Source: Diabrotica undecimpunctata
Lineage: Eukaryota > Arthropoda > Insecta > Coleoptera > Chrysomelidae
Assembly (NCBI RefSeq): GCF_040954645.1
Contig: NC_092809.1
Span: 79,565,935 to 79,629,934, forward strand
Reading direction: 5' to 3'
DNA length: 64,000 bases
The notes under the pieces were generated by a model, which was not told where the DNA came from, searched no databases, and saw only the letters and a program-made list of their open reading frames with translations. Below are positions 47,437-58,253 of this stretch, piece by piece. Position 1 is the stretch's first letter; every line of letters begins with the position of its first letter. Both the position numbers and the translations under genes were made by a program.

Positions 47437-48198
47437 CCCTATGTCTCTCATTTGTGAAATATCATCTATTCTCTGTTCCACATTTCTTATTTGATTACTA
47501 TTTATTTGGATATTTTGTTGTATATCGTCTAATTTTTCTTCTGTGTTTCTCCTGTCTTCGTTAATTTTTACTTCTAAGTTGCATTTCTGCAACTCTATTT
47601 TCTGTTCTATATCTATCTTATTATCTTGAATAATCCTCTTTACTTCTGTCCTCTCATTTTCTATCCTTTTCTTGTAGTCATTCCGTATATTTTTTATTTC
47701 ATTTGCTACTTTTTTCTCTGCAGTTTCAAGTTTTTTATCCATTTGTTTTTCTATTTGTTTTACAATTTTATTATTATTATCTTCTATTTTCTTTTCTAAT
47801 TTTCTATAATTCTCTTCTAATTTCTGTTCCATTTTTTTCGTGTCTTCTTTGACTTCTTTTGAATTCTCTTCAAATTTTTTTATGTCTTCTTTGACTTCTT
47901 TTGAATTCTCTTCCAATTTTTTTATGTCTTCTTTGATTTCTTTTGAATTCTCTTCCATTTTCTGTTCCATTTTTTTCATGTCTTCTTTGATTTCTTTTGA
48001 ATTCTCTTCCATTGTCTTGTTCATCTGCATCATTAATGATATCAAAGCTGCCATATTGACATTTTCTTCTCTTTCTGGATTCATTTCTGCAGTATCTTGT
48101 GGAACTTGAACTAAACTCTCCTCTTGTATAGGTTGTGTTTCTACTTCCACATCTTCTTCATTCTTTTTGCTTCTTGTACCTTTCTTTCCTTGAGACAT
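47437..48198 (-). pseudogene. gypsy-A gag of copy 2, 5' part with coiled coil
   Basis: Starts MSQGKKGTRSKKNEED at 48198 and continues with a long charged coiled coil built from near-repeats of ENSKE(I/V)KEDxKK. This copy has four such units, whereas the intact copy has two. It is open until the LINE insertion, where the reading leaves gag after QMRDIG. Confidence 0.88.
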
Positions 48199-48340
48199 TT
48201 TGAGACTTTACTTGTTCAAATATAATTAAAAATAAAATCTAGAATTTTTCTATCTAATGATAATTAATTTAATTATATGAGAGCACTTATCTTCCCAAAC
48301 TAATTCTTTTAAATAGAGAGCCCAGCGGTGGGCGCCAATT
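48199..48340 (-). other. gypsy-A copy 2 leader with primer-binding site
   Basis: Non-coding leader matching 49865-50009. Next to the LTR the element strand reads TTGGCGCCCACCGCTGGG, a diverged form of TGGCGCCCAACGTGGGGC, the complement of the 3' end of insect tRNA-Lys(CUU). Confidence 0.65.
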
Positions 48341-48390
48341 TGTGATGATGTTTTGTTTGTGAATGATGAGCAATGAGTATTTTTAATAAT

Positions 48391-48395
<5 letters not shown>
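48341..48395 (-). repeat. gypsy-A copy 2 5' LTR remnant
   Basis: Only the last ~55 bp of the LTR remain (tgatgatgttttgtttg...gagtattttt on the plus strand). At the aataataata point the sequence turns into (TA)n, close to where the other truncated gypsy-A LTRs also end. Confidence 0.8.

Positions 48396-48452
<57 letters not shown>
48396..48452. repeat. (TA)n microsatellite, ~57 bp
   Basis: Separates the two head-to-head gypsy-A copies. The LTR of the intact copy starts at the base following the tract. Confidence 0.98.
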
Positions 48453-48454
<2 letters not shown>

Positions 48455-49864
48455 ATACGATTAGGGTTTATAGAAAATAATTTATAAGTTATATACTACA
48501 TAATATTAGATATTTGGTTGTTTTAAATAAGTTATATACTAGAGAATTTAATAAAAATTATTTATGTGAGGGCATTTTTAAGAAATTATCATATAATAAT
48601 TGTAAAAAGTTGTATTTTAATGTTGTAAATAGATTTAAGTGAGCCATGTGCCTAGGCAACCAACTATACAGTAAGTAATTGACAGATAGAAATTAATCAT
48701 AATACGAATACAAAGTGGGGTTATAATAATATATTGTTTGAAATGTGTATTTTATTAAATTAGAGTGTTAGTTACTAATTTGAATGTTTATTCTGATCTG
48801 AAAAGCCTAAATGTCAACAAAATTATCAATGGAACATTAACGAATTCTCCAGAGTGCAGAGTGTGACGATTGTTTACGGTCGAACATTCTGGAATAATGA
48901 TTATGTCGGTGGATAGAACAGATATTTTTTTTTCGAGAACATCGATATCGAAGAAATAGAACAAATTGGAACATGATCTCTTACCAGATGGTTCTGGAAT
49001 ATCCAAAAGGATATAAATACCCGTGATTTGGATTCAAGATGGCAGTTTTTAGTCAGAAGTCAAGCAGTTTATTATGAAAGTTAGTAGATTAGTTAGTGAA
49101 GTCAATTGTTCACAGTTTTAGTAAGTCAGTCAAGCAGTTTAATAAGAAATATGAAAGTTAGTTGGAGATAGTCCAATTGTTTAATATAGTGAGTTAAATG
49201 AAGATTAAAAATTATGCATATAATTTAATGCACATTTATAATTATACACAAATAATTATTGAAGATTAAAAAAAGTATATTGGAAGAAATTAAATTATAT
49301 TATGGTTGGAGATTAGTATAAATCAACTTATAATAATTGGATATTGGTATATTGAAAAGAAGAATAAATATAAATGCTGTTTGCTGGTTTGGTTGGTGGT
49401 GTATAAATGCTGGTGAAGAAAACTATATCTTAAATTGGTAGAAGCTGATAATTGGAAAAAGTAAATTCACAAAAAACAAGGATAACTGAAGTACGAAGAC
49501 ATTCAGTGGTGATTAGAATCTATATAGTGGAAAACAGTTCATTTAGGCATTCAGTGAAAGAAAGGTACAAAATTTTGTTAATATAATTTAGTTAGTGTCA
49601 TAACAATTTCAATTTTGAAGATAGTTTGTTTAAATTTTACATTGTCTATAGAATTTAATTAGTTTTATAAGAATATCAATTTAAAGATAGTTTATTTTAA
49701 ATTTACATTGGCTAAGTTAGATATATATGTGTGTTTCATAATAGTTATAATAAAGATAATTTAAAAAAGTACTTACAAGCTAATTCTTTGAGAACCGCGA
49801 TAAAAACCCTATATTATTAAAAATACTCATTGCTCATCATTCAAACAAAAAACACATCATAACA
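48453..49864 (+). repeat. gypsy-A copy 3 5' LTR
   Basis: Begins TGATACGATTAGGG and ends ACATCATAACA, giving TG...CA ends. The partner LTR is at 55525-56937. Confidence 0.94.
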
Positions 49865-49868
49865 ATTT

Positions 49869-49886
49869 TGGCACCCAACGCGGTGG
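49869..49886 (+). other. gypsy-A primer-binding site, tRNA-Lys type
   Basis: TGGCACCCAACGCGGTGG begins 4 nt after the LTR. It agrees at 14 of 18 positions with TGGCGCCCAACGTGGGGC, the complement of the 3' end of insect tRNA-Lys(CUU) as I recall it. The related element at 59709 also has an ACGTGGGGC ending here. Confidence 0.65.
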
Positions 49887-50009
49887 CTCTCTATTTAAAA
49901 GAATTAGTTTGGGAAGATAAGTGCTCTCATATAATTAAATTAATTATCAGTAGAAAGAAAAAAGTATAGATTTTAATTTTAATTATATTTGAACAAGTAA
50001 AGTCTCAAA

Positions 50010-51623
50010 ATGTCTCAAGGAAAGAAAGGTACAAGAACCAAAAAGAATGAAGAAGATGTGGAAGTAGAAACACAACCTATACAAGACGAGAGTTTAGTAC
50101 AAGCTCCACAAGATACTGCAGAAATGAATCCAGAAAGAGAGGAAAATGTCAATATGGCAGCTTTGATGTCAATAATGATGCAGATGAACAAGACAATGGG
50201 AGAGAATACGAAAAAAATAGAACAAAAAATGGAAGAGAATTCAAAAGAAATCAAAGAAGACATAAAAAAATTGGAAGAGAATTCAAAAGAAGTCAAAGAA
50301 GACATGAAAAAAATGGAACAGAAATTGGAAGAGAATTATAGAAAATTAGAAAAGAAAATAGAAGATAATAATAATAAAATTGTAAAACAAATGGATAAAA
50401 AACTTGAAGCTGCAGAGAAAAAAGTAGCAAATGAAATAAAAAGTATACGGAATGACTACAAGAAAAGGATAGACAATGAGAGGACAGAAGTAAAGAGGAT
50501 TATTCAAGATAATAAGATAGAAATAGAACAGAAAATAGAGTTGCAAAAATGTAACTTAGAAGTAAAAATTAACGAAGACAGGAGAAACACAGAAGAAAAA
50601 TTAGACGATATACAACAAAATATCCAAATAAATTGTAATCAAATAAGAAATGTGGAACAGAGAATAGATGATATTTCACAAATGAGAGACATAGGGAGAC
50701 CTTACTTAAATTTAACAAATGAGACTGGGATTAAATTCTCTGGTAATATAAAAAATTTGCATCCTAGAGTATACATAAATAGTTTAAAACATAAATTAAG
50801 ATTTGTGAATAATATTAATGATATTAAAGATTATATTAGAGTGACATTAAATGACAATGCAGCAACTTGGTTTGCTAGTATTGAAAATGATTTAGATAAC
50901 TTTCAAACATTTGAAAATAAATTTTTAAATTATTATTGGGGTGAATTAGAGCAAGCAAAGTTTAGAGAAATTCTATATTTTGGAAAGTATAATCAAAATT
51001 TAAAATCAAATATGGTAGATTATGCATTGAAATTGATAACAGTTGCAAAATATTTAGAACCACCACTTAGAGAGGATGAAACAGTCTTAAATGTATCTAG
51101 ACATTTTGATGCTGATGTTGTGCAAACCGTAACTGTACAAAATATTCAAACAATAGATAGTTTTATTAATTTTATTCAAAGAATACAAAGAGGCAATATG
51201 ACAAGTAATAATAACAACAGAAAAAACAATAATAACTTTCAATATAATAAAAATGATAATCAACAATATAGACAATCATATAATAATTATAGATATGGTA
51301 ATAGTTTACAAAATTTTAATAATAATAATAGTAATCAAAATAGACAGAATTTTAATAATAATACTAGTTATAATAGACAACATTTTAATAACAGTACTAA
51401 TAATAATAGACAAGATTTTAACAATAGAAGAAATACAGAGCGACCTAACAATAACAGACAGGTAAATTGTGTTCGAAGGAATAGAAGCTGCGAAGACAGG
51501 GAACGAAGTAGTACAAGGCAGGAAAATGTGAGTAGAAGTCATAGTAGGGAAAGACATAGGACATCAGATCCAAGTGGTCAGATACAATCGGACAATTCTA
51601 ATAATCAAAATTTTGTGCAGTAA
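50010..51623 (+). CDS. gypsy-A Gag (537 aa)
   Basis: Structural protein of the retrotransposon. Start MSQGKKGTRTKKNEED at 50010. Residues ~50-230 form a highly charged coiled coil (MEENSKEIKEDIKKLEE... to RIDDISQMRD). ~235-420 is a globular capsid-like region (GIKFSGNIKNLHPRVYINSL, WFASIENDLDNFQ, FLNYYWGELEQAKFREIL, YALKLITVAKYLEPPL). ~425-500 is an Asn-rich basic tail with repeated NFNNN..YNRQ units, and the end is RSHSRERHRTSDPSGQ. There is no CCHC zinc knuckle, so RNA binding presumably relies on the basic tail. The stop is TAA 51621-51623, 7 nt after the AAAUUUU frameshift site. Confidence 0.93.
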   Translation: MSQGKKGTRTKKNEEDVEVETQPIQDESLVQAPQDTAEMNPEREENVNMAALMSIMMQMNKTMGENTKKIEQKMEENSKEIKEDIKKLEENSKEVKEDMKKMEQKLEENYRKLEKKIEDNNNKIVKQMDKKLEAAEKKVANEIKSIRNDYKKRIDNERTEVKRIIQDNKIEIEQKIELQKCNLEVKINEDRRNTEEKLDDIQQNIQINCNQIRNVEQRIDDISQMRDIGRPYLNLTNETGIKFSGNIKNLHPRVYINSLKHKLRFVNNINDIKDYIRVTLNDNAATWFASIENDLDNFQTFENKFLNYYWGELEQAKFREILYFGKYNQNLKSNMVDYALKLITVAKYLEPPLREDETVLNVSRHFDADVVQTVTVQNIQTIDSFINFIQRIQRGNMTSNNNNRKNNNNFQYNKNDNQQYRQSYNNYRYGNSLQNFNNNNSNQNRQNFNNNTSYNRQHFNNSTNNNRQDFNNRRNTERPNNNRQVNCVRRNRSCEDRERSSTRQENVSRSHSRERHRTSDPSGQIQSDNSNNQNFVQ

Positions 51624-54600
51624 ACTTTCTGAATTACAAGTTAGGCCATTGCTATTATGAAAAACCTTCTGAATTTATTTCTTTAGATGAAGAGAAAATT
51701 ATTGAATCTATTAATTTAATTTATATAAATGCTTTGGCCAAAAATAAAATGATTAAGATTATGATAGATACTGGTTCAGAAAGTACTTTAGTCTCGGAGA
51801 ATTTTATTTTTAATACATTAAAATTATCAGATATAATAAAGATTCCAAAAATTAAAATTGTTGGTGCAAATAATAAGAAGTTGGGTGAAATTGATAAACT
51901 AGCCAATTTTAAAATTAATATTCTTAATAAAGAAATTAATATGCAAGGATTTATTGTCAAGGATTTATGTGTTGATATATTAATGGGAAATGATGAATTG
52001 GAAAAGAAGAAAGTAAAGATAGATTTTGAAAAAAAAATGGTAACTTTGGAAGGGCAAATAATTAAATTTATGCAGAAAGATGAGGTAGAAGAAGGAATAA
52101 GAGTTGATAGGATATTATTAAAAGAAAATAATGATGTTTATGAAGAAGAAATGTATTTTGATGATAGGGAAATGTCCCAGAAGAATGTAAAGAATAATTA
52201 TTGTAGTGAATATTTAAGGAATGGAAATTTTAAGCAGATGGATGCCTACGAGGCGGAGTGCGTAAAATTGGAAGCAAGGAATAATGAGTACATAATGAAG
52301 AATAATTTTATTTGTAAAGAAGAAGATATAATGAAAGTTTTAAATTGCCCTGAAGAATATAAATCAATAGTCATTTCCATATTGCAGCAACACAAGGGAC
52401 TTGTCAATAAAGAAAATAGAATTGCACAAAATTATATCCATAATATAAAAGTTAAAGAAGAAAAAGATTTTAAAACAAAATCATACCCAATACCATATAA
52501 ATACAGAGAAGAAGTAAACAAAACAATTAATAATATGTTAGAAGATGGGATCATTGAGAAGGCAGACACACCTTTTATTAACCCCATAGTAGTAGTACGA
52601 AAAAGATCAGGTGAAATCAGGTTATGTTTGGATGCAAGGAATATTAACAAGATTACTGAAAAGCAATTTGAAGCACCAATGAGTATAGATGGAATATTAG
52701 GAAGAATTACAGGAATGTCATTTTTCACTAAAATTGATTTACAGCATAGCTTTTGGTTAATACCTCTAGAAAGAAAAAGTAGACAGTATACAGGATTTCA
52801 GATAGATGGAGTAGTATATCAATTCAAAGTAGTACCATTTGGACTTCAATCATCTTGCAGTGCTCTATGTAGATGTCTTCATGATATTTTGGATCAATAT
52901 GAACATTTTGTAATTCACTACATTGATGATATATTAATTTTTTCTAAAACGGCTGAAGATCATGAGAAACACCTAAAAATTATAATAAATAGATTAGACA
53001 AAGTTGGACTAAAAATAAATCAAGAAAAATGTACATTTTTTCAAAAAGAAGTCATATATCTAGGTTATAAACTTAACACTAAGGGAATCGAAATGGATCC
53101 AGAACGGACACAAGTCATTCAGGAATATAAAACACCACACAATTTAAGAACTTTAAGAGGATTTATTGGAATAATTAATTATTATAAACGGATGATACCA
53201 GATCTAAGTATAAAAGAAATTCCATTACTTGAACTACTGAGAAAAGGTGTAAAATGGAGATGGGATCAGAGAAGAGAACTAGCATTCCAAGAAATTAAAA
53301 ACATTTTTCTGTCAAATTTGAAAATATACTATCCTGACTACACACAGCCATTCATATTAAGAACAGATGCATCAATAGAGAGATTATCAGGGGTATTATT
53401 ACAAATATATGATGGGGTCGAATACCCAATACAATTCATTTCAAGAATTACAAAGCCACATGAAAAGGGTTACTCAGTTTCAGAATTAGAACTAGCAAGT
53501 ATAATACACTGTGTCACAAAATTAAGATTTTATTTGCTGGGTAATGAATTTACAATAGAAACAGATCACCAAGCTTTAACATCTATATTAAATAACAAAT
53601 ATGGAAACAGTAGAATACATCGGTGGAGTCTAATATTGAGTGAATACTCATTTGAAATCAAATACATTTCTGGAAAATCCAATATAGTGGCAGATACTTT
53701 ATCAAGGTTAGAAAATACACCACAAAAAGGGCAGCGAACAATAAAAATTGGATTAAATCAATTAGTAGAAAGTACTGGATTATATTCTAAAGAAGAAATT
53801 ATAAGAGATCAGATCAATTTGAGTGAAAAACAAAAAGTCCTTAGGAAAGATGGAGTTTATTATAAAATAATAAATGGCATAGAAGTATATGTAATAACTA
53901 GAACTTTAGCAAAGAAAATATTGAAAAATTTACATAACAATTATATGCATATTGGTTCAAGAAAGCTATGGATGCTATTTAGGGACAATTATTTTGCAAA
54001 GAATGACATAATTATAGCAAAAGAAATTACTACCCAATGCCCAATATGTCAACTAAACAAAGAAAAGAATTTCAAAAACCAGAACACATATAAATCTAAT
54101 GTTGTATATGAAAAACTAAATACAGTTTCCATGGATTTTATTTCAAATTTAGTTCTCAGTCCAACAGGAAAAAAGCATATACTAGTGATAGTTGATTTAT
54201 ATACAAAATTTATTAAACTATATCCCTGCTCTAGAACAAATGTTAAAACATTAAAATTATATATTAATCAATTTTTCGAAGAAATAGGACCATTTAGAAA
54301 TTGCATAATAGATAATGCTACATATTTTAACAACCAAAAATTTCGGACATTTTGTGAGAAAAAGGGAATCAACATTCATTTTACAAGTATCAGACATCCT
54401 CAGGCAAATCCTGCAGAAAGATATATTAAAGAAGTTATAAAATATTTAAGGATACTGTGCCAAAATCAACACGAAACTTGGCAGCAACATATACCACAAG
54501 TAGAGTATTTTTTAAATAATACACATAATTTGAATACAGAGGAAGTACCAGAATATTTAATGTTTGGCCATATAGGAAACAGAAAGTGGATTAGTGAATA

Positions 54601-54922
54601 TAATCAGGATATGTTAGAACAAGTAATGCAGAAAGTGAATAACCGAATTAGGAGGAAAGCTGAAAAATATATCAGAAGACAAAATCGAAATATAAAAAAA
54701 CCAATCACATTTCAAAAAGGAGACCTAGTGTTAATTCGTTCACTTAGAAAAAGTAATGTTAAAGAAAACCGTTGTAAGAAATTACAACCAATGTTTGAAG
54801 GTCCATATACAATTGAAAATCAGAATGGACTAAAGAGTTATGTGTTAATAGATGCAGAGAACAGACTAAGAGGCATATTTCATATCAACGACATTTTTCA
54901 ATATCATGAAGAGATTGAATAA
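51605..54922 (+). CDS. gypsy-A Pol: protease, RT, RNase H, integrase
   Basis: About 1100 codons, made as a -1 frameshift fusion with Gag. Protease: IMIDTGSESTLVSE (DTG active site, ~51765). RT: IVVVRKRSGEIRLCLDARNINKI, FFTKIDLQHSFW (first Asp), VVPFGLQSSC, VIHYIDDILIFS (YIDD), YLGYKLNTKGI, TLRGFIGIINYYKRM. RNase H: FILRTDASIERLSGVL, SELELASI and IETDHQAL. Integrase: zinc HHCC (HNNYMHIG to CPICQ), VSMDFISNL (first Asp), CIIDNATYF (second Asp), NPAERYIKEV (Glu), and a C-terminal GPY/F-like FEGPYTI. Compared with other gypsy integrases all three catalytic acids are present. No internal stop is seen. Together with Gag this should be a functional set. Confidence 0.94.
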   Translation, partial: SKFCAVNFLNYKLGHCYYEKPSEFISLDEEKIIESINLIYINALAKNKMIKIMIDTGSESTLVSENFIFNTLKLSDIIKIPKIKIVGANNKKLGEIDKLANFKINILNKEINMQGFIVKDLCVDILMGNDELEKKKVKIDFEKKMVTLEGQIIKFMQKDEVEEGIRVDRILLKENNDVYEEEMYFDDREMSQKNVKNNYCSEYLRNGNFKQMDAYEAECVKLEARNNEYIMKNNFICKEEDIMKVLNCPEEYKSIVISILQQHKGLVNKENRIAQNYIHNIKVKEEKDFKTKSYPIPYKYREEVNKTINNMLEDGIIEKADTPFINPIVVVRKRSGEIRLCLDARNINKITEKQFEAPMSIDGILGRITGMSFFTKIDLQHSFWLIPLERKSRQYTGFQIDGVVYQFKVVPFGLQSSCSALCRCLHDILDQYEHFVIHYIDDILIFSKTAEDHEKHLKIIINRLDKVGLKINQEKCTFFQKEVIYLGYKLNTKGIEMDPERTQVIQEYKTPHNLRTLRGFIGIINYYKRMIPDLSIKEIPLLELLRKGVKWRWDQRRELAFQEIKNIFLSNLKIYYPDYTQPFILRTDASIERLSGVLLQIYDGVEYPIQFISRITKPHEKGYSVSELELASIIHCVTKLRFYLLGNEFTIETDHQALTSILNNKYGNSRIHRWSLILSEYSFEIKYISGKSNIVADTLSRLENTPQKGQRTIKIGLNQLVESTGLYSKEEIIRDQINLSEKQKVLRKDGVYYKIINGIEVYVITRTLAKKILKNLHNNYMHIGSRKLWMLFRDNYFAKNDIIIAKEITTQCPICQLNKEKNFKNQNTYKSNVVYEKLNTVSMDFISNLVLSPTGKKHILVIVDLYTKFIKLYPCSRTNVKTLKLYINQFFEEIGPFRNCIIDNATYFNNQKFRTFCEKKGINIHFTSIRHPQANPAERYIKEVIKYLRILCQNQHETWQQHIPQVEYFLNNTHNLNTEEVPEYLMFGHIGNRKWISEYNQDMLEQVMQKVNNRIRRKAEKYIRRQNRNIKKPITFQKGDLVLIRSLRKSNVKENRCKKLQPMFEGPYTIENQNGLKSYVLIDAENRLRGIFHINDIFQYHEEIE
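51608..51614 (+). other. candidate -1 ribosomal frameshift site AAATTTT
   Basis: In the Gag frame the heptamer reads A AAT TTT, an X XXY YYZ slippery sequence. Pol is open in the -1 frame from 51605, after a stop at 51602-51604. The overlap of 51605-51623 with gag is where the shift must occur. The same AAAATTTT is kept in gypsy-A copies 1 and 2. I did not find a strong stem-loop by eye downstream. Confidence 0.7.
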
Positions 54923-55524
54923 TGATTTCAATACCTTTAACACAAATATAATAACACTAATAACTTACTGATGTGTCCATTTTGTTCAATAGACTTGATT
55001 TGTTAAATGGTAGATGGTAGATTTCATTATTTTGAATCAATTTGACATCGTACTTGTTGAATTTTGTATATATGGAAATTAATTTGTACCCTAAAAATCA
55101 TAATTTGGGGTTAGACACAAAATTGATACTATAATTGCTATAAAAATGTCTTTCTAATATAATAAAGTAAAAAAAAGAAAAACTTACCAATTTATATTGA
55201 TGAAAGTTATTTGAATGGAAATAATTCCTAGATTTTGTCTATAAACAAACAGAACACCATATCGATTATATTTTTAATTAAGGTTATATTTTATTCTCTG
55301 ATATCGCATCCATTGCCCCATTTGACATGACAGTTTGACCATAGAATAGCCGAACTGTGCTCCGTTGTTCTCTGCTTTGACATAGACAGCGAACAGGGAT
55401 GTATTTAACACATTTAAAAAAAAAAATTGAATTATTAATTTATTAAATTTAATAAGGTATGAGAAAATTAATATTTAAAAAAATAATAAGTAAATTATTT
55501 ATTTTAAATATGATTTTGGGGTAT
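54923..55524 (+). other. gypsy-A 3' untranslated region and polypurine-like tract
   Basis: Non-coding region between pol and the 3' LTR. It resembles 43253-43760 of copy 2 in reverse complement. Directly before the LTR is ttttggggta, conserved in copy 2, which probably serves as the polypurine tract. An A-run (about 55420-55428) and long AT stretches make up the rest. Confidence 0.75.
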
Positions 55525-56937
55525 TGATACGATTAGGGTTTATAGAAAATAATTTATAAGTTATATACTACATAATATTAGATATTTGGTTGTTTTAAAT
55601 AAGTTATATACTAGAGAATTTAATAAAAATTATTTATGTGAGGGCATTTTTAAGAAATTATCATATAATAATTGTAAAAAGTTGTATTTTAATGTTGTAA
55701 ATAGATTTAAGTGAGCCATGTGCCTAGGCAACCAACTATACAGTAAGTAATTGACAGATAGAAATTAATCATAATACGAATACAAAGTGGGGTTTTAATA
55801 ATATATTGTTTGAAATGTGTATTTTATTAAATTAGAGTGTTAGTTACTAATTTGAATGTTTATTCTGATCTGAAAAGCCTAAATGTCAACAAAATTATCA
55901 ATGGAACATTAACGAATTCTCCAGAGTGCAGAGTGTGACGATTGTTTACGGTCGAACATTCTGGAATAATGATTATGTCGGTGGATAGAACAGATATTTT
56001 TTTTTTCGAGAACATCGATATCGAAGAAATAGAACAAATTGGAACATGATCTCTTACCAGATGGTTCTGGAATATCCAAAAGGATATAAATACCCGTGAT
56101 TTGGATTCAAGATGGCAGTTTTTAGTCAGAAGTCAAGCAGTTTATTATGAAAGTTAGTAGATTAGTTAGTGAAGTCAATTGTTCACAGTTTTAGTAAGTC
56201 AGTCAAGCAGTTTAATAAGAAATATGAAAGTTAGTTGGAGATAGTCCAATTGTTTAATATAGTGAGTTAAATGAAGATTAAAACTTATGCATATAATTTA
56301 ATGCACATTTATAATTATACACAAATAATTATTGAAGATTAAAAAAAGTATATTGGAAGAAATTAAATTATATTATGGTTGGAGATTAGTATAAATCAAC
56401 TTATAATAATTGGATATTGGTATATTGAAAAGAAGAATAAATATAAATGCTGTTTGCTGGTTTGGTTGGTGGTGTATAAATGCTGGTGAAGAAAACTATA
56501 TCTTAAATTGGTAGAAGCTGATAATTGAAAAAAGTAATTTCACAAAAAACAAGGATAACTGAAGTACGAAGACATTCAGTGGTGATTAGAATCTATATAG
56601 TGGAAAACAGTTCATTTAGGCATTCAGTGAAAGAAAGGTACAAAATTTTGTTAATATAATTTAGTTAGTGTCATAACAATTTCAATTTTGAAGATAGTTT
56701 GTTTAAATTTTACATTGTCTATAGAATTTAATTAGTTTTATAAGAATATCAATTTAAAGATAGTTTATTTTAAATTTACATTGGCTAAGTTAGATATATA
56801 TGTGTGTTTCATAATAGTTATAATAAAGATAATTTAAAAAAGTACTTACAAGCTAATTCTTTGAGAACCGCGATAAAAACCCTATATTATTAAAAATACT
56901 CATTGCTCATCATTCAAACAAAAAACACATCATAACA
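55525..56937 (+). repeat. gypsy-A copy 3 3' LTR
   Basis: Partner of 48453-49864, nearly identical along its full length (observed differences near 55795, 55990, 56284, 56528 and 56537). Confidence 0.94.
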
Positions 56938-56944
56938 ATTTATA

Positions 56945-58253
56945 TCTATAGGGTTTTATCGCGGTTCTCAAAGAATTAGTTTGTAAGTACTTTTTTAAAT
57001 TATCTTTATTATATCTATTATGAAACACACATATATATCTAACCTAGCCAATGTAAATTTAAAATAAACTATCTTTAAATTGAAATTCTTATGAAACTAA
57101 TTAAATTCTATAGACAATGTAAAATTTAAACAAACTATCTTCAAAATTGAAATTGTTATGACACTAACTAAATTATATTAACAATTTTTTGTACCTTTCT
57201 GTCACTGAATGCCTAAATGAACTGTTTTCCACTGTATAGATTAAAATTACCAGTCAATGTCTTCTTCGCAGCTTCGGTTATCCTTGTTTTTGTGAAATTA
57301 CTTTTTCCAATTATCAGCTTCCACCAATTTAAGATATTTTTCTTCACCAGCATTTATAAACCACCAAGCAAACCAGCAAACAGCATTTATATTTATTTTT
57401 CTTTTCTATATACCAATATCCAATCACCAAATGTATTATTTAATTTTAATATTCAATTAATACTTCTTCCATTATCCAATCATCATTTATATATAACATA
57501 ATTTTTAATCTTCAAAAATATTTTCTTTATACTGTTTCTTAATCTTGATTTAACTCACTATATTGAACAAATATAACTGATTGACTGACTCTAACTAACT
57601 TTCATACTAAAAAACTGGCCATCATAGTAACTGTAACTTATAACTGATTGACTAACTGAATGGCCTGAATCCAAATCACCGGGTATTTATATCTTTTTCC
57701 ATGTTCCAGAACCATCTGGTAAGAAATCATGTTCGATTTGTTCCATTAAACACATGTCTGAATTTTCTGGAAACAGTATATGTTCGATCCACAGACATAA
57801 CCATTATTCCAGAATGTTCGACCGTAAACAAAGGTCAAATTCTGCATTCTGGAGAATTCGTTAATTTTCTATTGATAATTTTGTTGACATTTAGGCTTTT
57901 CAGATCAGAATATACACTTAAATCAGTAACTATATATAAATTAAACATTTTAAACTAACTTATTATTATAACCCCACTTTATATTCCTAATTATGAATTT
58001 CTATCTGTCACTTTAAAGAGTATTTTTGGTTGCCTAGTCGCATGGCTCACTTAAATATATCTACAATATTATAATTATTAAAATACAACTTTTTACAATT
58101 ATTATATGCTAATTTCTTAAAAATGCCCTCGCATAAATATATTTTTATAAAATTCTCTAGTATATAACTTATTAAAATAACCAAATACTTTTTATATCTA
58201 ATATTATCTAGTAGTGTAACTTATAAATTATTTTCTATAAACACCAATCATAT

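Larger units (their letters stand above)
42005..48395 (-). mobile_element. gypsy-A copy 2, minus strand, internally deleted
   Basis: Order on the minus strand from the right: 53-bp remnant of the 5' LTR (48341-48395), primer-binding site, gag, a LINE inserted in gag (46299-47436), protease, partial RT, deletion, short 3' region, and 3' LTR (42005-43246, cut at its end by (TA)n). It is close to the intact copy but lacks about 1.7 kb that codes for the end of RT, RNase H and integrase. It is not autonomous, though it could in principle have been mobilised in trans before the LTRs were lost. Confidence 0.92.
48453..56937 (+). mobile_element. gypsy-A copy 3, full-length Ty3/gypsy retrotransposon, apparently intact
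   Basis: 8.49 kb: 5' LTR 48453-49864, primer-binding site, gag 50010-51623, pol in the -1 frame to 54922, 3' UTR with polypurine-like tract, and 3' LTR 55525-56937. The LTRs are 1412 and 1413 bp and differ at about five places by eye, so the insertion is recent. Gag and pol are open with all catalytic motifs present. The left flank is (TA)n and the right flank is atttatat followed by an inverted LTR of the same family, so a 4-5 bp target duplication cannot be confirmed. No envelope-like frame is seen. Confidence 0.94.

Noticed and set aside
54923..55524. Envelope-like third frame in gypsy-A
   Set aside because: The interval after pol has no open frame of useful length.
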